From assembly GCA_023425485.1 (NCBI GenBank), contig JAFACO010000111.1, positions 1 through 5,914 of the forward strand: a DNA stretch of 5,914 nt, given 5' to 3'. The DNA comes from Bacillota bacterium. GTDB lineage: Bacteria > Bacillota > Clostridia > Lachnospirales > Lachnospiraceae. The stretch's first letter is position 1; each line of letters starts with the position of its first letter. Made by a program: the position numbers and the translations under genes. Below the pieces are notes generated by a model. The model did no database searches. It saw only the letters and a program-made list of their open reading frames with translations, and was not told the DNA's origin. Below, in pieces: positions 1-5,914 of this stretch.

Positions 1-3000
1 ACAATTCAGCTTTTGTCGATGATGATGGTCAGATGTATCTGGTCTATCATACAAGATTTAATGATGGAACGGAGACCCATCAGGTAAGAGTTCATCAAAT
101 GTTTAATAATTCTGATGGATGGCCTGTGGTTGCACCTTATGAATATAGTGGTGATGATATTTCAATTTACGGCTATGCAACGGAAGAGATAACCGGCTAT
201 TATGAATTCATAAATCATGGTCTTAACAGTACAAGTGAGATGCTGAATACCCAAATTGTAAAGTTAAATGCCGATCATACCATAACAGGTGATATTACAG
301 GTACTTGGAGCACGACAGAGGGTACCTATCATATGACTGTTACCATTGATGGTGATGATGGAGTTACCTATAACGGTGTATTTTTTAGACAAAGTGATGA
401 ATCGATCTATAATAATCCTGTAATGACTTTCTCAGCAGTCGGCACCAATAACAAATCAATCTGGGGAAGCAGAATAGAAATATCTAATTATGAAGCTGTA
501 GTGAAAGATGGTGAGCGTTTACAAAACAGCATCCCTGCAAAGACTGCTTCGAATATAACTTTACCAGTCGTTGGCTATTATGACACTTCAATCTCTTGGA
601 CAAGTCTTAATCCTGACGTATTATCTACCACCGGTATGGTGAACAGACAGGTTAACGATACCGCCGTTACACTTAGAGCCACAATTAACAAAGGTGGTGA
701 AACTAATATTATTCAGATAATCGTAATAGTTCTCGGAACAAATGTTGGAGAATTAAGCATAGATCCTATCTATCGCTATGAGTTTGATGAGGTTCTGGAT
801 ACGAATAAGATTGCTAATGCTGGAACAAAGACAGGTGATGCAACCTTAGTTGGTAGTGCAAATATTATTAATGACAGTATCCACGGCTATGTCTTAGAAA
901 TTAGCAGTGCAGACGGTGCTAAGAAAGTGAATTATCTCGCACTACCTACGAATACCTTTGATGGAATAACAACAGATGGCTATACTGTTGGTATGTGGGT
1001 TAACGTTGACCGAACTGTTACTTTTGATCACAGTGCATTGTTTGAAGCTAATGGAGGGGGACAGGATCAATATCCTGTTACTAGAATGGGCGTTAACTTA
1101 TTCAGCCGTATTAATTCTAACGGCAAATGGGGAGATGCCACCTCCATATCAGGAACTTTAACCAATAACGCATGGCATTACGTAACCTATACCGTGAGTG
1201 GTACTGGAATTGCTGTATATTTAGATGGTAATAAGGTAGGTTCGGTTGCGAGTGATCTTACTCAATGTTTTGCTGATAATTTCTTGAGATTACTAGATGA
1301 TGTAAGAGTCGGAAGCGGTAATATCTGGGGGGATGAAGATGTCTCCTACGCCAAATTTGATAATGTAGTAGTATATAATAAGGCATTAACTACCAGCGAA
1401 GCAGCTATATTATATAATATGGAATACGCATCTACATCAATTGACAAGGTTATTGTCGAACCTTCTGCAGTCACACTTCAAAAAGGACAAACACAGCAAT
1501 TTACTGCGAGCTTACAGGGCTTTAACATAGGATCACCAAATGTAGAATGGGTCGTAACTGGAAGTGGCCTTAGTTCAACAATTACTCCATCAGGATTATT
1601 GACAGTTGGAGAAGATGAGACAAATAATACATTTACAGTAACAGCTACTTCAATATTAGATGCGACCAAGGTTGGTACAGCAACAGTAACGGTAGCTAAT
1701 AATCCAGATATTGAGCTGCAAGTTGAAAAACCAGTCATTACTACAGATCCAATGGATACTTCCGCTATCGCAAATAATGGAGTTGTAGAAGTAACCATAA
1801 GTACATCAACCGCAGATGCAAGCATCTATTACACAACGGATGGTACTACACCTACCATTAATTCAACTAAATATAACGGTGCGTTCTTGGTATCCACAAG
1901 TCAAACATCTGGTGCACTAAAGGAAGTAAAAGCAATTGCCGTTAAGGATGGTATGTTAAATTCCAGTCCTGCGTATAAGCAAATAATATTTAAGCCACGA
2001 GTAGTTACTCCGACAACCTCTCCCACCGCAGCACCTACTCCAACTGCATCTCCAACTCCTACACCTGTTATAGTTGATGTAGAAGGTAGTAACAAGCAGG
2101 TATCAGCAGCAATTACAGCTCAAGTAAGCGATGATAAAATCAGTGTAGGAGTTCAAGTATCCGCTAATAATATCGCTACATCAGCTGATATGGATTTATC
2201 AATACCTGTTGCAACTGAAAGTATAGTGAATCAGATAGCTAGTGGAAACGCTAAGAATCTTGAGATTAATGTAAAGCTACCTTCTGATTTATTAATTGCT
2301 GAGATTTTAGAAGACTTAAATATTAAATTAGGATCAGATTTAATACAAGCCGCTACAAAGACTGGTAGTGATATCAGTATTTCTGTAAACAATGACCAGG
2401 GAAGAGAATTATACTCCTGGAGCTTTAGCGGCAATGATTTAGCTAATTCCAATCAAGAAGTAAAGGATGTTAATCTTTCACTTTCTGTAATTAAAGCTAC
2501 TGATCATGAAGAAATAAATGGATTACTGAAGAAAGAAAGTACACAGAGCTTGCAAAACAGCTTAGTTGTTAGATTTAATAATGAAGGAATTTTACCTGCA
2601 CAGGCATCGGTAAGAATATACGTTGGTAACTTGTTTCAGAATACGGATCATTCCGTATATATTTATCATTATAATCAGGTTACAGGTAGATTAGAAACCT
2701 TACCCTACAGTTCAAATTATCAGGTAAATTCAGAGGGATATATTACGATAAATCTGCTCCATTGCTCAGATTATGTCGTATTACCTTCCGCTGCAAGCAA
2801 GGATGCAGTAACTTATCTCTTGAATCAGATAACAATTGAACCTGTAGAAGAGAAACTCTTCGTAGGTCAAAAAGCAAAGCTTCAAGTGAATGTACCAGCT
2901 ACCCTTGAGATTGTTAAATCCTTAAAGGATGAGACCTCAAGCAGTGCAATTGGCGGCGTTACCGTAAGCTTTCAGTCAAAGAATACTAAGGTAGCTAAAG

Positions 3001-3347
3001 TAGACAGCAACGGTAAGATAACAGCAGTGGGCAAAGGTACCACAACAATTGTTACGACGATAAAACTTTATAATAAGAAATCTATGACTGCAACCACAAA
3101 GATAATAGTAACAGAGCCCTACATTGAATTTAGTAACAGTAAAAGTAAGATGAAAGTGGGAGAAACCTTCCAGTTCACTATTACTGCATATGGATTAGAT
3201 GTGGATCAGGCAGTATGGACAACTAGTAAGAAGTCCGTCGTAGTGATTGATAAGAACGGAAAAGCCACTGCAAAAACCAAAGGAACTGATTATGTTAAAG
3301 TTAAAATAGGAGATGTTACAATCTCAATAAAAGTTGTGGTGAAATAA
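1..3347 (+). CDS. Multimodular secreted GH43 endo-alpha-1,5-L-arabinanase, 3' part (5' end outside window)
   Basis: Probable extracellular enzyme cleaving alpha-1,5-linked arabinan of plant pectin. The frame is open from the first full codon at position 3, before the first ATG (33), so the gene begins upstream; signal peptide and catalytic acids are not visible. The opening residues (NSAFVDDDGQMYLVYHTRF, then HQVRVHQMF and GWPVVAPYEYSG) match the end of the Abn2-type GH43 beta-propeller. Modules that follow: GH43 C-terminal beta domain with TGYYEFINHG (about 185-480); atypical Ig-like domain (490-735); LamG/concanavalin-like domain (760-1425), possibly carbohydrate-binding; Big_2-like domain (1440-1695); chitobiase-C-like domain with YYTTDGTTPT (1720-1992); Pro/Thr linker (2010-2066); a beta-rich module ending in HCSDYVVLP (about 2075-2800); two Ig/Big_2-like repeats (2829-3117, 3120-3344). 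No LPXTG motif, C-terminal membrane helix, SLH or dockerin module is seen, so any wall attachment would be through the Ig-like tail. Family assignment is strong; exact substrate is inferred. Confidence 0.88.
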   Translation, partial: NSAFVDDDGQMYLVYHTRFNDGTETHQVRVHQMFNNSDGWPVVAPYEYSGDDISIYGYATEEITGYYEFINHGLNSTSEMLNTQIVKLNADHTITGDITGTWSTTEGTYHMTVTIDGDDGVTYNGVFFRQSDESIYNNPVMTFSAVGTNNKSIWGSRIEISNYEAVVKDGERLQNSIPAKTASNITLPVVGYYDTSISWTSLNPDVLSTTGMVNRQVNDTAVTLRATINKGGETNIIQIIVIVLGTNVGELSIDPIYRYEFDEVLDTNKIANAGTKTGDATLVGSANIINDSIHGYVLEISSADGAKKVNYLALPTNTFDGITTDGYTVGMWVNVDRTVTFDHSALFEANGGGQDQYPVTRMGVNLFSRINSNGKWGDATSISGTLTNNAWHYVTYTVSGTGIAVYLDGNKVGSVASDLTQCFADNFLRLLDDVRVGSGNIWGDEDVSYAKFDNVVVYNKALTTSEAAILYNMEYASTSIDKVIVEPSAVTLQKGQTQQFTASLQGFNIGSPNVEWVVTGSGLSSTITPSGLLTVGEDETNNTFTVTATSILDATKVGTATVTVANNPDIELQVEKPVITTDPMDTSAIANNGVVEVTISTSTADASIYYTTDGTTPTINSTKYNGAFLVSTSQTSGALKEVKAIAVKDGMLNSSPAYKQIIFKPRVVTPTTSPTAAPTPTASPTPTPVIVDVEGSNKQVSAAITAQVSDDKISVGVQVSANNIATSADMDLSIPVATESIVNQIASGNAKNLEINVKLPSDLLIAEILEDLNIKLGSDLIQAATKTGSDISISVNNDQGRELYSWSFSGNDLANSNQEVKDVNLSLSVIKATDHEEINGLLKKESTQSLQNSLVVRFNNEGILPAQASVRIYVGNLFQNTDHSVYIYHYNQVTGRLETLPYSSNYQVNSEGYITINLLHCSDYVVLPSAASKDAVTYLLNQITIEPVEEKLFVGQKAKLQVNVPATLEIVKSLKDETSSSAIGGVTVSFQSKNTKVAKVDSNGKITAVGKGTTTIVTTIKLYNKKSMTATTKIIVTEPYIEFSNSKSKMKVGETFQFTITAYGLDVDQAVWTTSKKSVVVIDKNGKATAKTKGTDYVKVKIGDVTISIKVVVK

Positions 3348-3354
3348 TTTATAT

Positions 3355-3388
3355 AAAAATAAGTCTGTCTTAGGGCGGACTTATTTTT
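3355..3388 (+). terminator. Rho-independent terminator of the arabinanase gene
   Basis: Eight bases after the stop codon, a 15-bp stem (left arm 3355-3369, right arm 3374-3388) closes a TTAG loop. Two of the pairs are G-U. The right arm ends in TTATTTTT, which supplies the U-tract. The A-run of the left arm makes the element partly symmetrical, so it could also stop minus-strand transcripts. Its position implies that the arabinanase is the last gene of its transcript. Confidence 0.9.
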
Positions 3389-3755
3389 GTGAATAATAAA
3401 AATAATATAAAAGTTAGACTAGTGTCAACAATGTAACACATGTCCGACTGTTAATAATTGATGCATAAGGATAAACCCACCCTTGTTTTATATATCTGAT
3501 AATCTTTTCAACAATAGTGAAGTTATAATTATGAATTGATTTATATACTTTTAGAGCATAAAACACTTAACTAAGATAACTGCCCTGTCTTATGTTTATT
3601 TTTTGTTGTAATACATTTACATTTTCCAGAAAGTGCAGTATTATTTATTAAAATATACATAAAAAATGAATAAATAATTATTTATAAACGCTGTAGTTGA
3701 TAAAACTAAGGGTAGTAGTAATAAAGCGACCAATTTTAAATAAGGGGGATTAATT
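3389..3755. other. AT-rich intergenic region with a likely promoter and no supported gene
   Basis: No frame here is long or gene-like on either strand. It contains a candidate promoter at 3616-3644, a 16-base perfect AT palindrome at 3670-3685 that is probably low-complexity, and a good ribosome-binding site (AGGGGGA, 3743-3749) for the next gene. The stretch around 3418-3470 looks less AT-biased than its surroundings. It holds a perfect TTGACA on the minus strand (3428-3423) without a convincing -10 partner. Confidence 0.6.
3616..3644 (+). promoter_or_regulatory. Candidate sigma-A promoter for the membrane protein gene
   Basis: TTTACA (3616-3621) and TATTAT (3639-3644) each match the consensus hexamers at five of six bases and are separated by 17 bases. 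Transcription would start near 3651 and give a leader of about 105 bases before the ATG at 3756. This is the best-scoring pair found by eye in the gap. In such AT-rich DNA a chance match is possible. Confidence 0.45.
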
Positions 3756-4199
3756 ATGAGAAAAAAATTATGGTTAAAGTATTTTATCTATATTTTTGTA
3801 TTAAGTGGGTTAATATTTTTAAAGGAATATGTAATAAGCAAACTGAATTTTAAATTCAGTGCATCCTGGGGAGCTGATGTTAGTTATAATCTTTTAATTA
3901 CGCTACCCCTTATTTTTAATTTATTTATTGGTGTATCATTAGGAATAGAACATTTTATTATTGAATTCAAAAAATCAGGTAGTTGGAAAATCAATCTCCC
4001 TAAATTTTTTATAGTAGGAATACCGTCGCTGTTCTTTTCATTTACACACCATTACACAAGTATCAATAACCTCTTTGCGCAAACTAAGCTTCTCAAATAT
4101 ACATCACTTGGAACAAACTTTGTTCCTATTTTTCAAATTGTACTAGGTTATGTTTTAATAACATGTTTTTATAAGTATTACCGAGCAGATATAGACTAA
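3756..4199 (+). CDS. Hypothetical four-helix membrane protein, 147 aa
   Basis: I do not recognise this family. The start is fixed by AGGGGGA (3743-3749), six bases before the ATG. The protein has four hydrophobic segments, at about residues 7-23, 44-70, 83-97 and 120-138. Positive charge at the N-terminus (MRKK), between segments 2 and 3 (FKKSGSWK) and at the C-terminus (YKYYR) suggests that both ends and the middle loop are cytoplasmic. There is no cleavable signal peptide. A short loop contains THHYTS (about 97-102), but I see no known catalytic or transport motif. It is rich in Phe, Ile and Leu with AT-rich codons, as small clostridial membrane proteins often are. It sits alone between the arabinanase terminator and an inverted repeat, so it is probably monocistronic. 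It could be a small uncharacterised membrane protein or an accessory gene. Confidence 0.8.
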   Translation: MRKKLWLKYFIYIFVLSGLIFLKEYVISKLNFKFSASWGADVSYNLLITLPLIFNLFIGVSLGIEHFIIEFKKSGSWKINLPKFFIVGIPSLFFSFTHHYTSINNLFAQTKLLKYTSLGTNFVPIFQIVLGYVLITCFYKYYRADID

Positions 4200-4272
4200 T
4201 GGGTGATACAAAGCCAAAATTATCGGATTCTTGTTTATTTTGCACATTTCCATTGTAGCTAAGATATAATAC

Positions 4273-4312
4273 AATATGCCTAGATATATTAAGCAATATA
4301 TCTAGGCATATT
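4273..4312 (+). terminator. Perfect 18-bp inverted repeat with 4-base loop, likely terminator
   Basis: The arms 4273-4290 and 4295-4312 are exactly complementary (AATATGCCTAGATATATT) around an AAGC loop. The repeat lies 73 bases after the stop of the membrane protein gene, where a terminator is expected. Against a classical terminator, the downstream tail (TAATAATAT) is not a pure U-tract and the stem is not GC-rich, with one GCC/GGC block. The structure is symmetrical, so it could work in either direction and could also end minus-strand transcripts from 4533. An operator or a recombination relic is possible, because a TATAAT sits just upstream. Confidence 0.5.
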
Positions 4313-4377
4313 TAATAATATATCATGTACAAATATAAGGATTTCTAATATTTATAACAATAGATATGGAACGTATC

Positions 4378-4533
4378 ATCAGAATATAATTTTAAGTAGG
4401 AATCACTAGATTCTACTTCTTCTATATAAAGATTTAGATTAATCTGCAGTGTTTTTCTAAAATATCTTCAATATCACTAATATCCTCCAAGAAGTTAATA
4501 AATTTAACTCTATTTTCCAAAACAACTTAACAT
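4378..4533 (-). pseudogene. Possible frameshifted small gene remnant (about 51 codons)
   Basis: On the minus strand a strong ribosome-binding site (AGGAGGG, 4547-4541) lies seven bases before an ATG (4533-4531). That frame reads MLSCFGK and stops. The +1 frame then reads an acidic stretch, ENRVKFINFLEDISDIEDIL, down to about 4452. The original frame is open again from about 4457 and reads TLQINLNLYIEEVESSDSYL before a TGA at 4380-4378. A one-base gain in an A4 run and a one-base loss in an A5 run would join these into a single protein. Alternating acidic and hydrophobic residues are not typical of random AT-rich DNA. I recognise no family. It may be a decayed gene, a sequence with homopolymer errors, or chance. 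Confidence 0.3.
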
Positions 4534-4561
4534 TGTACAACCCTCCTACTGATGCTACAAT
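4533..4561 (+). promoter_or_regulatory. Candidate extended -10 promoter for the radical SAM fusion gene
   Basis: TACAAT (4556-4561) matches the -10 consensus at five of six bases and is preceded by TGC, an extended -10 element. A weak -35 (TTGTAC, 4533-4538) lies 17 bases upstream. The start point would be near 4568, giving a leader of only about 15 bases that still contains the ribosome-binding site AAAGGA. The promoter overlaps the start region of the possible minus-strand remnant. Confidence 0.4.
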
Positions 4562-4578
4562 TAATCCGAAAGGATTGA
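4561..4578 (+). promoter_or_regulatory. Small GAAA-loop hairpin covering the ribosome-binding site
   Basis: The arms 4561-4567 and 4572-4578 form a seven-base-pair stem with one G-U pair, closed by the GNRA-type loop GAAA (4568-4571). The right arm contains the GGA core of the ribosome-binding site (AAAGGA, 4569-4574) of the gene starting at 4583. In a transcript that starts upstream of 4561 this could reduce translation. In one that starts near 4568 from the candidate promoter, the left arm would be absent and the site free. This is structure read from the sequence; a regulatory role is inference. Confidence 0.3.
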
Positions 4579-4582
4579 TGCG

Positions 4583-5914
4583 ATGAATATTATTTTCTTA
4601 TCTGAATTAGCGAACGAAGTATTAATAGAATATATGAAAACCAAAGGAGCTGTCGTTCTGGTTCCTAAGGATGAAAGATTTGAAGCAAGAATTAATAGTC
4701 ACCCCGATTTAGTGATATCAATTATCGATGATACCTTAATCGTAGATGAAAATGCGAATATAGAAATATTTAAACAACTGGATGCCCTGGATATCCCTTA
4801 TGTACTTGGAAACTCAAGGCTTGCAGCTGATTATCCTAACGATATAGCCTACAATGCGGTTATTACAAAGGATTACCTAATCCATAACCTTAACCATACA
4901 AATTCACTGATTTTACAGCACTCCAAAAGTTCTGGTAAGAAGCTTATTCCTGTCAAACAAGGCTATACCAAATGTTCCACAGTTGTGGTAAATGACAATT
5001 CGATTATCACCAGTGATCCGGGTATTCATCAGGCTTCTAAGGATGAAATGAATCCTCTTCTGATTCAATCTGGACATGTCCTCTTGGAAGGTCATGATTA
5101 TGGTTTTCTTGGTGGTGCCAGTGGATGTTTTGAAGACTCTGTGATCTTTCATGGTGATTTGAGTAAGCATCCTGACTTTGAAAAGATCGTAGCCTTTGTA
5201 GAGGCTAACAATAAAAAGGTAATTTACTTCAAGGATTTTCCCTTAACCGATATTGGATCAATGTTGGTATATCAATATCAATTGCTCATTTCTAATGATA
5301 AAGACAACTATAACAAACACGTCAACATCCCTGTTTTTATCTCACATGAGGGCTGTCCCAATGACTGTGTGTTTTGTAATCAAAGAAAAATAACAGCCAA
5401 AGTAAATGCCATGACCTTGGAAGAGATTGCAGAACAGATTGAAACCTACTCTTCCACACTGGATGATAAAACATTTATCGAGCTTGCCTTCTTCGGTGGA
5501 AGCTTCACGGGAATCGATGCCAGACTACAAGAAAAGTATCTTAAGCTTGCTGCTGAATATAAAAAGTCAGGCAAAATACATGCAATTCGTCTGTCTACCA
5601 GACCGGACTACATCACCACTGAGATACTTGACCGGCTTAAGTTATATCTAGTGGATACCATTGAACTTGGTGTCCAATCCTTGCATGATGAAGTTCTGGA
5701 AGCCTCCAACCGTGGGCATCAGGTTCTAGATGTATATAAAGCAGTAACACTAATAAAAGCTTATGACTTCCATCTGGGTATTCAATTAATGGTGGGGTTA
5801 CCAGGTGATACAAGTGAACGATCAGCACTATCCGCCAAGCTTGCCGCCCTCTTAAAACCTGAGTGCATACGTATTTATCCGACTCTAGTAATTAGAGAAA
5901 CTGAATTATTAGAC
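4583..5914 (+). CDS. Fusion of DUF6873-like (GME fold) domain and Elp3-like radical SAM domain, 3' end outside window
   Basis: The frame is open for 444 codons to the window edge. An in-frame stop at 4562-4564 and AAAGGA eight bases upstream make ATG 4583 the natural start. Residues 1-228 resemble stand-alone clostridial DUF6873 proteins, which I recall being assigned a GME (pentein-like) fold: KQGYTKCS (125-132), IITSDPGI (141-148), YGFLGGASG (173-181) and a DIGSM end (223-227). After a short polar linker, a radical SAM domain begins near residue 247. It has C258, C262 and C265 (CX3CX2C) to bind a 4Fe-4S cluster, FGGSFTG (304-310) for S-adenosylmethionine contact, LSTRPDY (337-343), ELGVQS (361-366), SNRGH (375-379) and MVGLPGDT (403-410). 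These fit the Elp3-like radical SAM proteins of Clostridia; Elp3 itself acts in tRNA wobble-uridine modification. The substrate here is unknown. Whether a C-terminal acetyltransferase domain follows cannot be seen. Confidence 0.88.
   Translation, partial: MNIIFLSELANEVLIEYMKTKGAVVLVPKDERFEARINSHPDLVISIIDDTLIVDENANIEIFKQLDALDIPYVLGNSRLAADYPNDIAYNAVITKDYLIHNLNHTNSLILQHSKSSGKKLIPVKQGYTKCSTVVVNDNSIITSDPGIHQASKDEMNPLLIQSGHVLLEGHDYGFLGGASGCFEDSVIFHGDLSKHPDFEKIVAFVEANNKKVIYFKDFPLTDIGSMLVYQYQLLISNDKDNYNKHVNIPVFISHEGCPNDCVFCNQRKITAKVNAMTLEEIAEQIETYSSTLDDKTFIELAFFGGSFTGIDARLQEKYLKLAAEYKKSGKIHAIRLSTRPDYITTEILDRLKLYLVDTIELGVQSLHDEVLEASNRGHQVLDVYKAVTLIKAYDFHLGIQLMVGLPGDTSERSALSAKLAALLKPECIRIYPTLVIRETELLD

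Larger units (their letters stand above)
4200..4582. other. Intergenic region: inverted repeat, possible gene remnant, promoter of the next gene
   Basis: No intact gene is supported here. In order it holds a TATAAT hexamer (4265-4270), a perfect long inverted repeat (4273-4312), a minus-strand stretch with coding character broken by apparent frameshifts (4378-4533), and an extended -10 promoter and ribosome-binding site leading to the gene at 4583. I see nothing specific in 4200-4260 or 4313-4377. Confidence 0.6.

Noticed and set aside
976..1161. Plus-strand open frame inside the arabinanase gene
   Set aside because: It overlaps the LamG-like module in another frame, has no good ribosome-binding site and gives an unconvincing protein.
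1478..1825. Minus-strand open frame of 115 codons
   Set aside because: It is antisense to the Ig-like and chitobiase-C-like modules. Its Val/Ser/Thr-rich composition is a mirror of the beta-rich sense protein.
1901..2095. Minus-strand frame with a Gly/Val repeat
   Set aside because: The Gly/Val run is the complement of the Pro/Thr linker codons of the sense gene.
2231..2452. Minus-strand open frame of 73 codons
   Set aside because: It is a shadow of the arabinanase tail with no ribosome-binding site or recognisable product.
3389..3428. Minus-strand TTGACA as an antisense promoter
   Set aside because: No good -10 hexamer lies at 16-18 bases, and transcription would run straight into the terminator hairpin.
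3670..3685. Perfect 16-base AT palindrome
   Set aside because: It consists only of A and T in low-complexity DNA, so chance is likely and it would form no stable hairpin.
3842..3860. Inverted repeat ACTGAATTT-T-AAATTCAGT
   Set aside because: It lies inside the membrane protein gene, encoding KLNFKFS, and is explained by AT-rich coding sequence; no regulatory role is supported.
4394..4418. Imperfect hairpin (AAGTAGGAATC / GATTCTACTT, one bulged G)
   Set aside because: It is short and AT-rich, lacks a U-tract on either side and lies within the possible minus-strand remnant.
4913..5170. Minus-strand open frame of 85 codons
   Set aside because: It is antisense to conserved DUF6873-like motifs of the real gene.
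5427..5828. Plus-strand frame (5427-5651) and minus-strand frame (5637-5828)
   Set aside because: Both overlap the radical SAM core, whose motifs establish the true frame.
1..5914. CRISPR arrays, tRNA or rRNA genes, riboswitches
   Set aside because: No spaced direct repeats, cloverleaf or conserved RNA motifs were seen on either strand.

Overview
The window looks like a low-GC, Gram-positive anaerobe of the Clostridia, most like a plant-polysaccharide degrader of the Lachnospiraceae (Lachnoclostridium phytofermentans or a relative). This rests on the AT-rich base composition, good Shine-Dalgarno sequences, a large secreted GH43 arabinanase carrying Ig-like and LamG modules, and a clostridial-type radical SAM protein. 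The genus is inference; no marker gene is present. All three clear genes lie on the plus strand.

Layout. (1) Positions 1-3347 hold the 3' part of a very large multimodular secreted protein. It starts inside the last part of a GH43 arabinanase catalytic domain and continues through a GH43 C-terminal beta domain, Ig-like, LamG-like, Big_2-like and chitobiase-C-like modules, a Pro/Thr linker, a less familiar beta-rich module and two final Ig-like repeats. A strong intrinsic terminator follows at once (3355-3388). (2) An AT-rich gap of about 370 bases carries a plausible sigma-A promoter (3616-3644) for a 147-residue, four-helix membrane protein of unknown function (3756-4199). (3) A gap of about 380 bases (4200-4582) holds a perfect 18-bp inverted repeat with a 4-base loop, a possible decayed small gene on the minus strand, and an extended -10 promoter for the next gene. 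(4) From 4583 to the window edge runs an open frame of 444 codons with no stop. Its first ~228 residues resemble the clostridial DUF6873 (GME/pentein-like) proteins and its second part is an Elp3-like radical SAM domain with a canonical CX3CX2C cluster motif.

The genes do not look like one pathway. The arabinanase is a secreted catabolic enzyme closed by its own terminator, the membrane protein is apparently monocistronic, and the fusion protein starts a new transcription unit. The fusion of a DUF6873-like domain to an Elp3-like radical SAM enzyme is the most noteworthy item; the next are the minus-strand gene remnant at 4378-4533 and the unfamiliar module in the arabinanase tail.
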